Assembly: GCA_934678915.1 (NCBI GenBank)
Contig: CAKUSF010000025.1
Coordinates: 1-21,183, forward strand
Source: an uncultured Bacteroidales bacterium
Lineage (GTDB): Bacteria; Bacteroidota; Bacteroidia; Bacteroidales; UBA932
Reading direction: 5' to 3'
Length of the DNA: 21,183 bases
The position numbers were made by a program, and so were the translations under genes. The notes under the pieces are model-generated. The model was not told the DNA's origin and did not search any database. It saw nothing but the letters and a program-made list of their open reading frames with translations. Below are positions 1 through 10,933 of this stretch, piece after piece (position 1 is the first letter of the stretch; each line of letters starts with the position of its first letter).

Positions 1-783
1 GGTGAGCAGCTTCTTGGCATCGTGAAGAAGTACAACATCGACACAATCTACAATCTGGCCGCGCTGCTCTCCGCCGTGGCGGAAAAGAAGCCCCAGTTGG
101 CATGGCACATCCAGATTGATGGGCTCATGAATATTCTTGAAATCGCAAGGGAGAACAATGTTGCGGTGTTCACCCCATCGTCCATCGGTTCTTTCGGACC
201 TGAGACTCCACACCTGAACACTCCTCAAGACACGCTCCAAAGACCGCGCTCAATGTACGGGGTGACAAAGGTGGCCACTGAACTGCTTAGCGACTACTAC
301 CACACAAAGTACGGTGTTGACACCCGTTCCGTAAGATTTCCGGGGCTGATTTCCAACGTCACTCTTCCTGGCGGTGGCACGACAGACTATGCGGTTGAGA
401 TCTACTACGCTGCCGTGAAAGGGGAAGAATTTGTGTGCCCTATCGCTGCCGGGACATTCATGGACATGATGTACATGCCGGACGCGTTGAAAGCGGCTGT
501 GGACATCATGAATGCTGATCCTTCTAAATTGAAGCATCGCAATTCGTTCAACATCGCATCAATGAGTTTCGATCCAGAGATTCTTCGCAAGAAGATTGAG
601 GAGCATATTCCTGGATTCAAGATGCGCTATGAGGTTGATCCTGTCCGTCAGGCAATTGCAGACTCTTGGCCGGACAAGATGGATGATTCGTGCGCTCGCG
701 AGGAGTGGGGATGGACTCCGTCTTACGATTTGGAGACGATGACTGTAGACATGATTGACGCGCTCAAGAAGAAACTTCTCTAA
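1..783 (+). CDS. NAD-dependent epimerase/dehydratase family protein, L-threonine 3-dehydrogenase-like (5' truncated)
   Basis: The reading frame is open from base 1 (Gly-Glu-Gln-Leu-Leu-Gly-Ile before the GTG at 22), so the gene enters from outside the window. The GTG is not the start, and the N-terminal Rossmann glycine motif is missing. The visible 260 residues match the short-chain dehydrogenase type of L-threonine 3-dehydrogenase, which oxidises threonine to 2-amino-3-ketobutyrate with NAD+ in the cytoplasm. Seen here are the active-site serine region TPSSIGSFGP and the YxxxK catalytic pair in MYGVTK, about residues 86-90 of the fragment. The stretch NTPQDTLQRP and the glycine-rich LPGGGTTDY are typical of this subfamily, which is usually about 310-320 aa. 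No 2-amino-3-ketobutyrate ligase gene is visible beside it. Another sugar epimerase of the same superfamily is possible but less likely. Confidence 0.82.
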   Translation, partial: GEQLLGIVKKYNIDTIYNLAALLSAVAEKKPQLAWHIQIDGLMNILEIARENNVAVFTPSSIGSFGPETPHLNTPQDTLQRPRSMYGVTKVATELLSDYYHTKYGVDTRSVRFPGLISNVTLPGGGTTDYAVEIYYAAVKGEEFVCPIAAGTFMDMMYMPDALKAAVDIMNADPSKLKHRNSFNIASMSFDPEILRKKIEEHIPGFKMRYEVDPVRQAIADSWPDKMDDSCAREEWGWTPSYDLETMTVDMIDALKKKLL

Positions 784-808
784 AAAGAGACTCTTACAAT
801 AAAGGAAA

Positions 809-835
809 AAGGACTGACCGCCATGGTCAGTCCTT
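809..835. terminator. Bidirectional intrinsic terminator
   Basis: This is a perfect 11-bp inverted repeat (AAGGACTGACC / GGTCAGTCCTT) with a 5-nt loop. On the plus strand it is followed by ATTTTTGTG, and on the minus strand by TTTTCCTTTATTG. It lies between the dehydrogenase gene and the convergent OstA-like operon, so it can end transcripts from both sides. Confidence 0.88.
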
Positions 836-852
836 ATTTTTGTGTGGGAGCG

Positions 853-872
853 CTTCGACAAGCTCAGCGACC
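853..872 (+). repeat. Dispersed short repeat, copy 1 (intergenic)
   Basis: CTTCGACAAGCTCAGCGACC lies between the terminator and the 3' end of the OstA-like gene. The same 20-mer with one or two changes recurs at 2198-2217 and 15339-15358, and degenerate forms lie near 13916-13955 and 16919-16936. The core contains a small hairpin, GCTT-CGAC-AAGC. Confidence 0.7.
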
Positions 873-887
873 GAGAGCGGTTAGGCT

Positions 888-3494
888 TTATTTTCGTTGG
901 GATCTTCGAGCTTTCTGCTTCTCGAAGCGAGCCTTATACTGCTCTATAATCCTTTCTTCTTTTTGTCGGCGTTTCTCCATCGCCCTCAACGTTTTCAGCG
1001 TCTTCTTACGTTTTTTCGCCAAAGCCTTTTCTTCCTTTGCCTTGGCTTTAGCAGCATCGCGAGCATCGAGTTCCGCCCATCGAGCCTCTTTGGCTTCAGC
1101 ACGCTCTCGACGCTTTTTGTCGCGCTCAGCCTTTTTGAGATCAACAGGTTTCTTAGACAATGAATCAGCAGCAGACACAGCTAAGGAATCGGACGTTGTC
1201 TTCAAACTGTCGCGCGTGGCGAGACTGTCCCTCTGGGCAAGGCTATCCCTGACAATAAGGCTATCTGCACGGGCAAGGCTGTCCTTTAAGGCCAGACTGT
1301 CAGCAGCGGAGGCAAGCCTAAGGCTGTCAGCAACTCTCGTCTCCTGAGCCTTGCGTTCGGCTTCAAGACGTTTTTGCTCAGCTCTACGCACACGTTTCAG
1401 GGAATCCTGACGTGCCAACATCTTGTGCACACTATAAATGTAGCCAGGAAAATAGATGTCGGTCTGGACAAACTCAGCTCTTGGTACACCCTCATAAGTC
1501 TTTCGTTCAGAGCTTCTTGGCTTATAAGAAGTGATGTCATCCGGAGACTTTGGACGCTTGTCAGGCTTCCAGTCAAAGCCTTTGAGAATCCTTTCGTCTT
1601 TCTTCATCTGGACAACGGGATAGGCATCGCTCTTGACGGCATCAAAGTAGTTTAGATCTTGGATATTCCCGTCTTTTAGCGCAGCTGTCAGCATCTTCGC
1701 CTCGAATTTATTGACAGTCGCGAGCGTTCCGTTTTCCTCAATGAAGAACACCCCTGAAGCTCCTCCCATTGAATCGAAGCGCCTCAAGGTTCCAGTGCTG
1801 TCAAAGTAGGCCATCATCTCAGTACCTCGGATCTGGTCATAGCACAAAGAATCCTCCTGGACTATGATAAAGGCATTGGACATCAGGCTAGCTTTTTCGA
1901 TGGACTGATTCTTCACGATGACTGTGATACTGTCTGCGGTGTACTGGTGCTTAATCTGATTCCAGACTATCGGAGTCTTGTACAGTCTAATCAAAGAATC
2001 CAAATCATTGTAAGCCAAGGAATCACATGTGACCTGCATGTCATTCCTAAATACTTTGACATTGCGGATGCCATAGATAAAACTGATCTTGGTGGAATCT
2101 TTAGGGGCCATCGCAAGGGAATCAGCAGCGGCCAAAGAGTCGGTCGGCATCGCCAAAGAATCTGTCGGAGCGGCCAATGAGTCTTGTGGGACGGTCACTT
2201 CGACAGGCTCAGTGACCGGATTGTGCGCTTTGGTCGTGTCAGGAACGTTTGAGAGTTTCTGCTTCCGGGTGGTGTCTATGGCAGAAAACGACCAGAGCGG
2301 GGGTTCATATTCAAGGACATCATCCCATGGAGCCGGAAGGCCTTGGCGGCCTTTCTTCGCTTTGCCAGCTACGTTAGGATCTTCCTCTCCAAGTTTCTTA
2401 CGGGCTTCCTCTGCTGCGGCCTTGGCGGCCTCGGCTGCCTTACGACGGTACTCGGTGATAGGATCGACATTGATTTCTTTCAGCCGAGCCTCCGATGATT
2501 CTATTTCAAAAGAAGGAATGTCACATTTTGGAATGCTTCGAAGGATGAGTGTGTCAGCCCCGATGTAGGCAGTGTCGCGTTTTTCGCCTTGCTCACTTAT
2601 AGCAATCACGGCAGGTTCACGGCTCATCTTTATGAAGGACAACGAGTCAATGTACTGCATGTAGCCTGCCACAGCGGCCACATTACGGGTGGTGTCCAAA
2701 AGCTCCACGTTGCCGAACATCTCAACATTGTTCGGGACACGGTAATAGACAAGGGTGTCCGCCCATGCTTCTTGATTTTCCGTCAGAAGGTGGACGTTCT
2801 TTGTGAATGTAAATTTCTCCTGATTGCGGTCATAGACTCCAGCCATGGAAGAGAGCATGTTGTTGTCCTTCCATGCATTGGTTCCTGTTCCGAATGTCGC
2901 GATGTTAGTGCTAGTGTTGTAGTCCAAATCGTCAGTCTTGACGAAAATGGAGTCGGTGTACATGTTGACATTGTTCGAAAAACAGAATGTGCTGAGTTTG
3001 GAATAATAGTGACCGTCCTGGCTCTCGATGATCTGACCGTCCTTGTCGCGCAAGGCTCCTCCTCCACGGAAGACCGCGATACTGTCCTTGGTGTTATAGT
3101 CCAAATCCTTCGTCCTCAACGTGTTGCCATCCTTGTCTTTCAGTTGGACCAAGTCGCCTCTAAACCGAGCCAGATTCATGTCAATCAGGTAGTCCAGACT
3201 CTCACTGCTGAGTACCGTGTTGTTCTGGATGATCTGCACGTTGCCGAACGCATTGATCACATTCATGTTGACATTCCACAGAGCGGTGTCACAAATCAAA
3301 AGGGTGGAATTGTGCTCAAAGCGGGCATGACCAAGAGCTTTCCTGTAACGGAGGCCATACTCTTCAACTTGCTGCAACTCATCGCAGCCAAGCAGACGAA
3401 CCAAACTGTCTTTCTGCTCAGTGGCTTCCTGAGCGGAAAGGCCGAGAGAAATCAGCAAAAAGAGTAATGAATATGCCAGACGTCTTGCAAGCAT
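888..3494 (-). CDS. OstA/LptA-like periplasmic protein with repetitive C-terminal tail
   Basis: This 868-aa protein has a clear signal peptide (about residues 1-21, ending LSAQ). Residues of about 45-320 carry repeated short beta-strand units such as DYNT and NNVNMYTDS, in the style of the OstA/LptA beta-jellyroll that handles lipopolysaccharide between inner and outer membrane. About 330-470 is a low-complexity linker with Ala/Lys/Glu-rich stretches and PTDSLA repeats. A second OstA-like stretch follows at about 472-600 (FIYGIRNVKVFRNDMQV). About 720-779 is a DSL-repeat region, and about 780-868 a very basic Lys/Arg/Glu/Ala helix-forming tail. The start ATG overlaps the TGA of the SurA-like gene by one base (TGATG), which suggests translational coupling. 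The operon context with two SurA-like factors supports outer-membrane/LPS assembly. The exact role is inferred; no LptD-type barrel is evident. Confidence 0.85.
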   Translation of the reverse strand: MLARRLAYSLLFLLISLGLSAQEATEQKDSLVRLLGCDELQQVEEYGLRYRKALGHARFEHNSTLLICDTALWNVNMNVINAFGNVQIIQNNTVLSSESLDYLIDMNLARFRGDLVQLKDKDGNTLRTKDLDYNTKDSIAVFRGGGALRDKDGQIIESQDGHYYSKLSTFCFSNNVNMYTDSIFVKTDDLDYNTSTNIATFGTGTNAWKDNNMLSSMAGVYDRNQEKFTFTKNVHLLTENQEAWADTLVYYRVPNNVEMFGNVELLDTTRNVAAVAGYMQYIDSLSFIKMSREPAVIAISEQGEKRDTAYIGADTLILRSIPKCDIPSFEIESSEARLKEINVDPITEYRRKAAEAAKAAAEEARKKLGEEDPNVAGKAKKGRQGLPAPWDDVLEYEPPLWSFSAIDTTRKQKLSNVPDTTKAHNPVTEPVEVTVPQDSLAAPTDSLAMPTDSLAAADSLAMAPKDSTKISFIYGIRNVKVFRNDMQVTCDSLAYNDLDSLIRLYKTPIVWNQIKHQYTADSITVIVKNQSIEKASLMSNAFIIVQEDSLCYDQIRGTEMMAYFDSTGTLRRFDSMGGASGVFFIEENGTLATVNKFEAKMLTAALKDGNIQDLNYFDAVKSDAYPVVQMKKDERILKGFDWKPDKRPKSPDDITSYKPRSSERKTYEGVPRAEFVQTDIYFPGYIYSVHKMLARQDSLKRVRRAEQKRLEAERKAQETRVADSLRLASAADSLALKDSLARADSLIVRDSLAQRDSLATRDSLKTTSDSLAVSAADSLSKKPVDLKKAERDKKRRERAEAKEARWAELDARDAAKAKAKEEKALAKKRKKTLKTLRAMEKRRQKEERIIEQYKARFEKQKARRSQRK
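1160..1338 (-). repeat. DSL(A/K/R)-repeat coding region in the OstA-like gene
   Basis: About nine tandem, irregular units of the form (R/A/K)DSL(A/I/K/S) are encoded here. At DNA level the units are variants around GACAGTCTTGCC and are not identical, so this is a protein-level low-complexity repeat rather than a recent DNA duplication. It separates the folded part of the protein from the basic C-terminal tail. Confidence 0.7.
2192..2218 (+). repeat. Dispersed short repeat, copy 2, inside the OstA-like coding sequence
   Basis: CTTCGACAGGCTCAGTGACC sits at 2198-2217. It is bounded by an 8-bp inverted repeat, CGGTCACT / AGTGACCG (2192-2199 and 2211-2218). In the minus-strand gene it is read as VTEPVEV at about residues 426-433, within the low-complexity linker. 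The reading frame stays open through it. Confidence 0.72.
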
Positions 3495-4888
3495 CAGTTT
3501 TCAGAGAACTTTGTAGTCCAAATCTGGCGGTGGAACTCACAATCCTTGAACATCGGGTCGATGACAATGTGCGTCTCTTTGATCTTTTTGGAGAGGAAAT
3601 CATCAATAGCCTTCATCTGCTTGTCTTGACGCACCTGCTCCTGGAGCTGGCTGAAATCCTCCTCGAACGAGGCTGTGTGCGCAGGGATTATCTTATCGAC
3701 ACGGATAATCTTGTAGATGGTCTTTCCCACGATATAATCCTTGATCTGGTCCTGACGACCTTCGTTGTCAGTGGATTCTACAGGCTCGGAAATCTCGCCC
3801 TCTTTCAAGTCCTTGATTGCCATGTAGTCTTCTGGCTTGAGCTGGTCAATCTCGAAATAGGCAGAGCCTGTGTTCGGATCGGACATCTGGCCACCATTAG
3901 TCTTGGTGGCAGGATCCTGAGAATAGAAACTCGCAGCCATCTGGAAAGTCACAGCATTGTTGTTGATCTCGGTACGGAGACTATCAAGGGTCTTGAAAGC
4001 CTTTTCCCTGTCCTCATCGGTGTATTTAGGCTTCATCAGAATGTGGCGTGCATTGAACATGTCGCCCTTCTTCTCTATGACCTCTATGATGTGGAATCCG
4101 TCAGGAGTCTCGACAATCTGAGAAATCACGCCCGGCTTCAAAGCCATGGCCGCATCCGAGAACACTGGCCAGAAGATTGATTTTGAAGCCATTCCAAGCT
4201 CACCACCTTTACGGGCACTACCTGGGTCCTCTGAATATATTCGAGCAAGGGTAGAGAACTTCTCTCCATTGATGATCCTTTCGCGGAGGTCCAGCAGCTT
4301 CTCGCGTACAGCCAAGTTGGCGGCCTCGCGGTCAGGGTAAAGACAGATCTGGCTAAGTCTGTACTTGATCGGGACAATCGGAAGATTCTTGACATCGACC
4401 GTGTCAAGATATTCCTTGACATCATAAGGTGTCATTTCAGGAATTTCCTTCATGATTTCCTGCTGAGCCTGTTGGGTAAGGCTCATCTCCTCGTACTGCT
4501 TGCGCCACTCCTGACGAAGGCGGTAGAGTGGCTTCCCAAAATATTCCTCAACCTTGTCTTCGCCTCCGAGGTAGGTCAGCATCCTGTCAGCCTGTTGGGA
4601 AAGGCTACCCTCAACCATGTCTTGATTGACGGTGAGGGAATCGATTCTGGCCTGCATAAGGAACAGTTTTGACTCCAAAATTGACTCCAAGACCTCACAA
4701 CGGACATTCCGGTCCGAAGACATGCCCTGAGCGTTACGGTCCTTGACGGCTCCTTCAATGTCAGAAATCATGACCGCCTCATTGCCGACAACTGCAATGG
4801 TCTTGTCAACGTATTTGTATTTTTGCGCTGAGGCCGTCGCACAGGTCGCTGCGAGGGCTAAGATGGTGATTGCTAATTTCTTTATCAT
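3494..4888 (-). CDS. surA: SurA-like peptidylprolyl isomerase, two parvulin domains
   Basis: This 464-aa exported protein has a signal peptide at about 1-22 (ending ASAQ) and an N-terminal SurA chaperone-type region at about 28-170 (VVGNEAVMISDIE). A first parvulin domain spans about 174-272 (FSTLARIYSEDPGSARKGGELG, then DGFHIIEV). A second, more divergent one spans about 278-398 (ARHILMKP, SQDPATKTNGGQ). SurA-type proteins act in the periplasm, holding unfolded outer-membrane proteins and isomerising prolyl bonds. The ATG overlaps the TGA of the preceding gene by 4 nt (ATGA), and its own stop overlaps the OstA-like start by 1 nt. All three are therefore probably made from one mRNA. The chaperone role is inferred from the family. 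Confidence 0.9.
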   Translation of the reverse strand: MIKKLAITILALAATCATASAQKYKYVDKTIAVVGNEAVMISDIEGAVKDRNAQGMSSDRNVRCEVLESILESKLFLMQARIDSLTVNQDMVEGSLSQQADRMLTYLGGEDKVEEYFGKPLYRLRQEWRKQYEEMSLTQQAQQEIMKEIPEMTPYDVKEYLDTVDVKNLPIVPIKYRLSQICLYPDREAANLAVREKLLDLRERIINGEKFSTLARIYSEDPGSARKGGELGMASKSIFWPVFSDAAMALKPGVISQIVETPDGFHIIEVIEKKGDMFNARHILMKPKYTDEDREKAFKTLDSLRTEINNNAVTFQMAASFYSQDPATKTNGGQMSDPNTGSAYFEIDQLKPEDYMAIKDLKEGEISEPVESTDNEGRQDQIKDYIVGKTIYKIIRVDKIIPAHTASFEEDFSQLQEQVRQDKQMKAIDDFLSKKIKETHIVIDPMFKDCEFHRQIWTTKFSEN

Positions 4889-5748
4889 TTCGAATATATT
4901 ACAAAATTCTCCTTAAGTCTGGCGTCTTCCATCAAGTCTCGTTCCAAACCTGCAAGGAGTTCGTGTTTTCTTCCGCTGATGATGATGTCTTTAATCCTGT
5001 CAGAACAGTACTCAACAGGAGCGATCTCCCCAGCCTTCCGACTATCGACTATGTAAGCAACGGAAACTTTGTCCTCTCCATCAGGCATCTGAATGAATTG
5101 GCCTTCACGGGCAGACAGCATCTGAACATAATCGACCCCGAACTCGGCTGCAAGCTTCACCGCATCGATCCATTCACTGGAGAAATCCCGGTAGCGAAGT
5201 GCCGAGTTAAAAGCCACGCTGTCGGCAGCGATCACGTCCGCGACATCATCCGAGGACATAAGTTTCTTGATTTTGGCAAGATTCGGTGAATCCTTTGAGA
5301 TGTTCAAGAAACGGGCTTTCATGATTGGCCTTTCTAGTTTGAAGGACTCACTATGGGAGCCGTAGTAATCTTCGATCTGCTTGGACGAGACGGTTGTGTC
5401 GAGCCTTTCGTTGATGTAGTGCTGTTCATAGCGGTAGCGCAAGAGAGACTGACGATAGGCTTCCAGTTCCTTTGACACATCCTTTTCCTCTTTGGAAAGC
5501 TGCTGTTGGGCGATGTCCACGAAAGCTTTGTCTTTGGCCCAAGAGTTAATGTAAATCTTAGCCAGATTCACGCTGTCTTCCGGAGAGGTTCCCTTAGGGA
5601 TCACGTCTTCCAATTCAGAGCGGTAAAGCTTGTGATCCCCTAATTTGGCGACCACCTCTCCGTCATGAATCAGAGAAGAGATGGCCTTGCAAGAAGGGGA
5701 AACGGCCAGAACCGCTGTCAAAAGGAATATGGCAAGCCGATTAATCAT
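4885..5748 (-). CDS. SurA-N/PpiC-like lipoprotein
   Basis: The 287-aa product has a hydrophobic N-terminus ending in SPSC (Cys near residue 20), read as a relaxed Bacteroidota lipobox. Next comes a SurA-N-like pattern (VVAKLGDHKLYRSELEDVIP) and a charged helical region at about 55-130. The C-terminal half has weak parvulin-like features (MKARFLNI near 143, SVAYIVDSRKAGEIAPVEY near 232-250). No complete canonical parvulin active site is visible, so it may be a chaperone without isomerase activity. I chose the ATG at 5748; a GTG at 5751 directly before it would add one residue. It follows guaB by 6 nt and overlaps the next gene by 4 nt, so it belongs to the guaB operon. Confidence 0.75.
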   Translation of the reverse strand: MINRLAIFLLTAVLAVSPSCKAISSLIHDGEVVAKLGDHKLYRSELEDVIPKGTSPEDSVNLAKIYINSWAKDKAFVDIAQQQLSKEEKDVSKELEAYRQSLLRYRYEQHYINERLDTTVSSKQIEDYYGSHSESFKLERPIMKARFLNISKDSPNLAKIKKLMSSDDVADVIAADSVAFNSALRYRDFSSEWIDAVKLAAEFGVDYVQMLSAREGQFIQMPDGEDKVSVAYIVDSRKAGEIAPVEYCSDRIKDIIISGRKHELLAGLERDLMEDARLKENFVIYSK

Positions 5749-5754
5749 CACTAA

Positions 5755-8302
<2,548 letters not shown>

Positions 8303-8306
8303 AATA

Positions 8307-8338
8307 CTTGCAAAACTAATGAATTGTGGATATTTTTA
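8307..8338 (+). promoter_or_regulatory. Candidate divergent promoter of the NlpC/P60 gene
   Basis: CTTG (8307-8310), a 20-nt spacer and TATTTTTA (8331-8338, seven of eight consensus bases) lie 20 nt before the ATG at 8359. The site overlaps the divergent promoter of the radical SAM gene, so the two may compete for polymerase. The missing final G makes it weaker than the other promoters here. Confidence 0.35.
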
Positions 8339-8344
8339 CGCAAA
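8311..8344 (-). promoter_or_regulatory. Promoter of the radical SAM gene
   Basis: On the minus strand a TTTG (8341-8344) is followed after 22 nt by TAGTTTTG (8311-8318), an exact TAnnTTTG. The spacing is slightly longer than the usual 19-21. The box ends 8 nt before the ATG, which predicts an mRNA with almost no leader. Confidence 0.55.
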
Positions 8345-8358
8345 AAACATAGAGAGAC

Positions 8359-9396
8359 ATGAACATATTCCTAAAATTTCTGTCATCCGCGGTTGCGGTT
8401 GCATTGTCGTTCAATTGCTTAGCATCGGCTCAAGAGAGCGAGAAAAAGTGGGCGGTGGTTGAGTTTTCCGCGAACTTTATGCGTGAGGCTCCGGATTATG
8501 CGGCTGAGCTCGGAGATCAATCCCTTATGGGAACAGTTGTCGAGGTTTTGGACAAGACTGGCTATTGGGTAAAGATCAAGAGCCCAGAGCCTTACACGGC
8601 ATGGGTCAACGAAAGCGGATTGGTGCCGGTGGGAGAGAAGGAGCTTGGGAGCTATCTTGCAGCACCTAAGTACATCTGCACGGCCTCTGTCACCAACATC
8701 TACGAAGAGCCTTCGACCGATTCAAAGATTGTGAGTGATTTTGTGTTGGGAGACATTGTGAGGGTCATGCTTGGAGCCAAAGGACAGGCCGTTGCCAAGA
8801 AGCGGTTTGTTGGGGTCGTGCTGCCGTCCGGCAAAACCGGTTACGTTCGGGCTCAGGATGTGGTGGTGTTCTCGAAATGGGCGAAGGACAAGAAAGCCAA
8901 ATCATTGTCAGACAATGACTTCCGCAAGGATATTCTAACCACAGGCTACAGATTTCTGGGAGTCCCGTACATGTGGGGCGGCACTTCGATAAAGAACGTG
9001 GACTGTAGCGGTTTCTCCCGCAGCGTCTATTTTGCAAACGGGGTTCTTCTTCCGCGCAACGCTTCACAGCAGGCCAAGGTTGGAGAGGACGTGGGGATAT
9101 TCAATAGCAACGGGGATGTCGATTGGAGTGAACTCCTTCCGGGTGATCTTCTGTTCTGGGGCAAGGCTGCGACGGACAGCACGAAGGAGAGGGTCACGCA
9201 TGTGGGAATCTACATCGGTGAGGGAAAGTTCATCCACTCCGCGCAGGTTGTGCACATCAATTCGTTGGATTCCTCCGCTCCGGATTTCTACAACCGCAAG
9301 CCGATTAGGGCACGCAGGGTTGTCGGGCACATTGACGAGGCCGGGTCTGGAATCGTCTCCATCGCCCGCAGTCCGTTCTACTTTCCGCAGGACTAG
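8359..9396 (+). CDS. SH3-domain NlpC/P60 peptidoglycan endopeptidase
   Basis: The 345-aa exported protein has a signal peptide at about 1-25 (ending ASAQ). Two bacterial SH3-type modules follow, at about 30-95 (ANFMREAPDYAAELGDQ) and 105-172 (TNIYEEPSTDSKIVSDF). The C-terminal NlpC/P60 cysteine peptidase runs from about 185 to 320. The catalytic triad is visible as Cys216 in NVDCSGF, His281 in THVGIYIG and His293 in FIHSAQ. These enzymes cut gamma-D-Glu-diamino acid bonds in cell-wall peptides in the periplasm, either in wall turnover or in muropeptide recycling (YkfC-like). Its stop codon overlaps the stop of dacB, another wall enzyme, on the opposite strand. Confidence 0.92.
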   Translation: MNIFLKFLSSAVAVALSFNCLASAQESEKKWAVVEFSANFMREAPDYAAELGDQSLMGTVVEVLDKTGYWVKIKSPEPYTAWVNESGLVPVGEKELGSYLAAPKYICTASVTNIYEEPSTDSKIVSDFVLGDIVRVMLGAKGQAVAKKRFVGVVLPSGKTGYVRAQDVVVFSKWAKDKKAKSLSDNDFRKDILTTGYRFLGVPYMWGGTSIKNVDCSGFSRSVYFANGVLLPRNASQQAKVGEDVGIFNSNGDVDWSELLPGDLLFWGKAATDSTKERVTHVGIYIGEGKFIHSAQVVHINSLDSSAPDFYNRKPIRARRVVGHIDEAGSGIVSIARSPFYFPQD

Positions 9397-10928
9397 TTTT
9401 CAGTAGCTAATAGCATAATAATCCGGTCGATAATCGGGTCGATTCGAGAGGCAGAGACCAAGGAATTGTTAGTCATCACGGAGAAAACGATGGTTTCGGA
9501 CTTGGAGCCGGAGGATGGCTCTATGTAGCCGCTGAAGCAACGGACTCCGTTCATGGATCCACTCTTGAGATGCACACGGGCCTTCACGGAAGGAGAGGCG
9601 TCACGGAGCCGTGACTCATAATGACGGCCTCCAGGCTGGCCGATTGTCTGGACATAGTCTCCGAAAGAAGGGCTGTCCATCATTGCAGACAAGAAGTGGA
9701 CAAAAAACGAAGGAGAGACATAGTTGTGACGCGCAAGACCACTTCCATCCACGATGCGAACATCGTCAGCACTGACACCAAGACTCTTCATCACCTCACT
9801 CACAGCGACATAGGAAGAATCGTAGGACGCGGAATGATGCAGTCGGCGTCCCAATGTGCGAAAAAGGGTCTCAGCATAGAAGTTGTCGCTCTTTAGGTTA
9901 GTCTCACGCGCGATGCTCTTTAATGTCGGGGAATATGTCCGGCCTAGAATGCTCAAGTCATCTACCCTTGAGGCAAAAGGGCCATATTCAGTTGAAAACA
10001 AATCAGTGCGGATGCGTCCGTGACGCACATCGGCAGGTCCTCCGGTAACAGTTATGCCCATGGGCTGAAGATAGTCACAGAAATAGTGGGCGCAGGTGTA
10101 AGCTCCGAATCTGTTGCTAAATTCCTCTGTTCTTGGCTTCCGGTCAATAGCAAATGAGCCTCGGACTTCTGCACGAGGTGTGAAGTCGGTGTTGAATAGG
10201 TAGAGTTGGTCTCCGGTGCCTGCGGGAGCTGTTTTGCAAGGATATTCATACTTCATCCATGGTGTGACTGGAAAGGCCACGGAGACATTGACAGGCGAGC
10301 CAACGGATGGACCAGCGCTCACGCGGAAATCTTGGGCATTCTCGTAGAAGCTCAGGCCGTTGAGGCCGGCTCCATAAGCAGTGCCGATGTCCTGGTAGCT
10401 CCATGTGTCATGCTCCATCGGGCCGTCAAAATAACGTCCGTCGCCTATCACGCGGCCTTTTATCATTTGGATTCCGGCTTTGTCAAGGAAGGATTTCCAC
10501 TGACGGAACAGTTCGGTCTGCGGGGTGGCTATCGAATCCTTTGAGGCTATGGTCGGATCTCCGCCTCCAATGATGTAGAGGTCTCCCTCAAGAATCCCTT
10601 CTTTGATGGAGCCGCTATAGCCCAAGCTGGTAACGTACTTAAAATCAGGGCCAAGACGATGGACTGCCATGCCGGTGGTGATTAGTTTCATCGTGGAGGC
10701 CGGGACCATCCTTTGGTCACTGTTCCAATTGGCTAAGGTGTCTCCGCCTTCGGTTATGGCTAGGACTCCGAAAACGGAGGATTTCAGGGCTTCGCTTCGG
10801 GAAACGGATTCTACGTAGCGTTGGGCCTTGGACTTTAGAGCAGTCTTTAAAGCGGGTGACTGTGCGAAGGTTGTGCTTGACAACGTCAAAGCACCAACAA
10901 AGGCATGTATGAATATTCTGAATCTCAT
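9393..10928 (-). CDS. dacB: D-alanyl-D-alanine carboxypeptidase/endopeptidase (PBP4)
   Basis: The 511-aa length fits the class C low-molecular-mass penicillin-binding protein PBP4. A signal peptide spans about 1-22 (ending TFAQ). All three serine-type motifs are present: SxxK at Ser78-Lys81 (PASTMK), SDN at 347-349 (LKSDNFYAE) and KSG at 455-457 (HLKSGSM). The large insertion between the first two motifs (about 95-330) is typical of the family. The enzyme trims D-Ala from pentapeptides and opens D-Ala-diamino acid cross-links in the periplasm. The gene is divergent from galE and convergent with the NlpC/P60 gene, overlapping it by 4 nt. An exact -7 box lies 5 nt before the ATG, which supports this start. 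Confidence 0.95.
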   Translation of the reverse strand: MRFRIFIHAFVGALTLSSTTFAQSPALKTALKSKAQRYVESVSRSEALKSSVFGVLAITEGGDTLANWNSDQRMVPASTMKLITTGMAVHRLGPDFKYVTSLGYSGSIKEGILEGDLYIIGGGDPTIASKDSIATPQTELFRQWKSFLDKAGIQMIKGRVIGDGRYFDGPMEHDTWSYQDIGTAYGAGLNGLSFYENAQDFRVSAGPSVGSPVNVSVAFPVTPWMKYEYPCKTAPAGTGDQLYLFNTDFTPRAEVRGSFAIDRKPRTEEFSNRFGAYTCAHYFCDYLQPMGITVTGGPADVRHGRIRTDLFSTEYGPFASRVDDLSILGRTYSPTLKSIARETNLKSDNFYAETLFRTLGRRLHHSASYDSSYVAVSEVMKSLGVSADDVRIVDGSGLARHNYVSPSFFVHFLSAMMDSPSFGDYVQTIGQPGGRHYESRLRDASPSVKARVHLKSGSMNGVRCFSGYIEPSSGSKSETIVFSVMTNNSLVSASRIDPIIDRIIMLLATEN

Positions 10929-10933
10929 AAGTA

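Noticed and set aside
2589..3467. 292-codon open frame on + opposite the OstA-like gene
   Set aside because: It is antisense to a gene with a signal peptide, family fold and operon context. Its translation has no recognisable domain, and it has no promoter or family signature.
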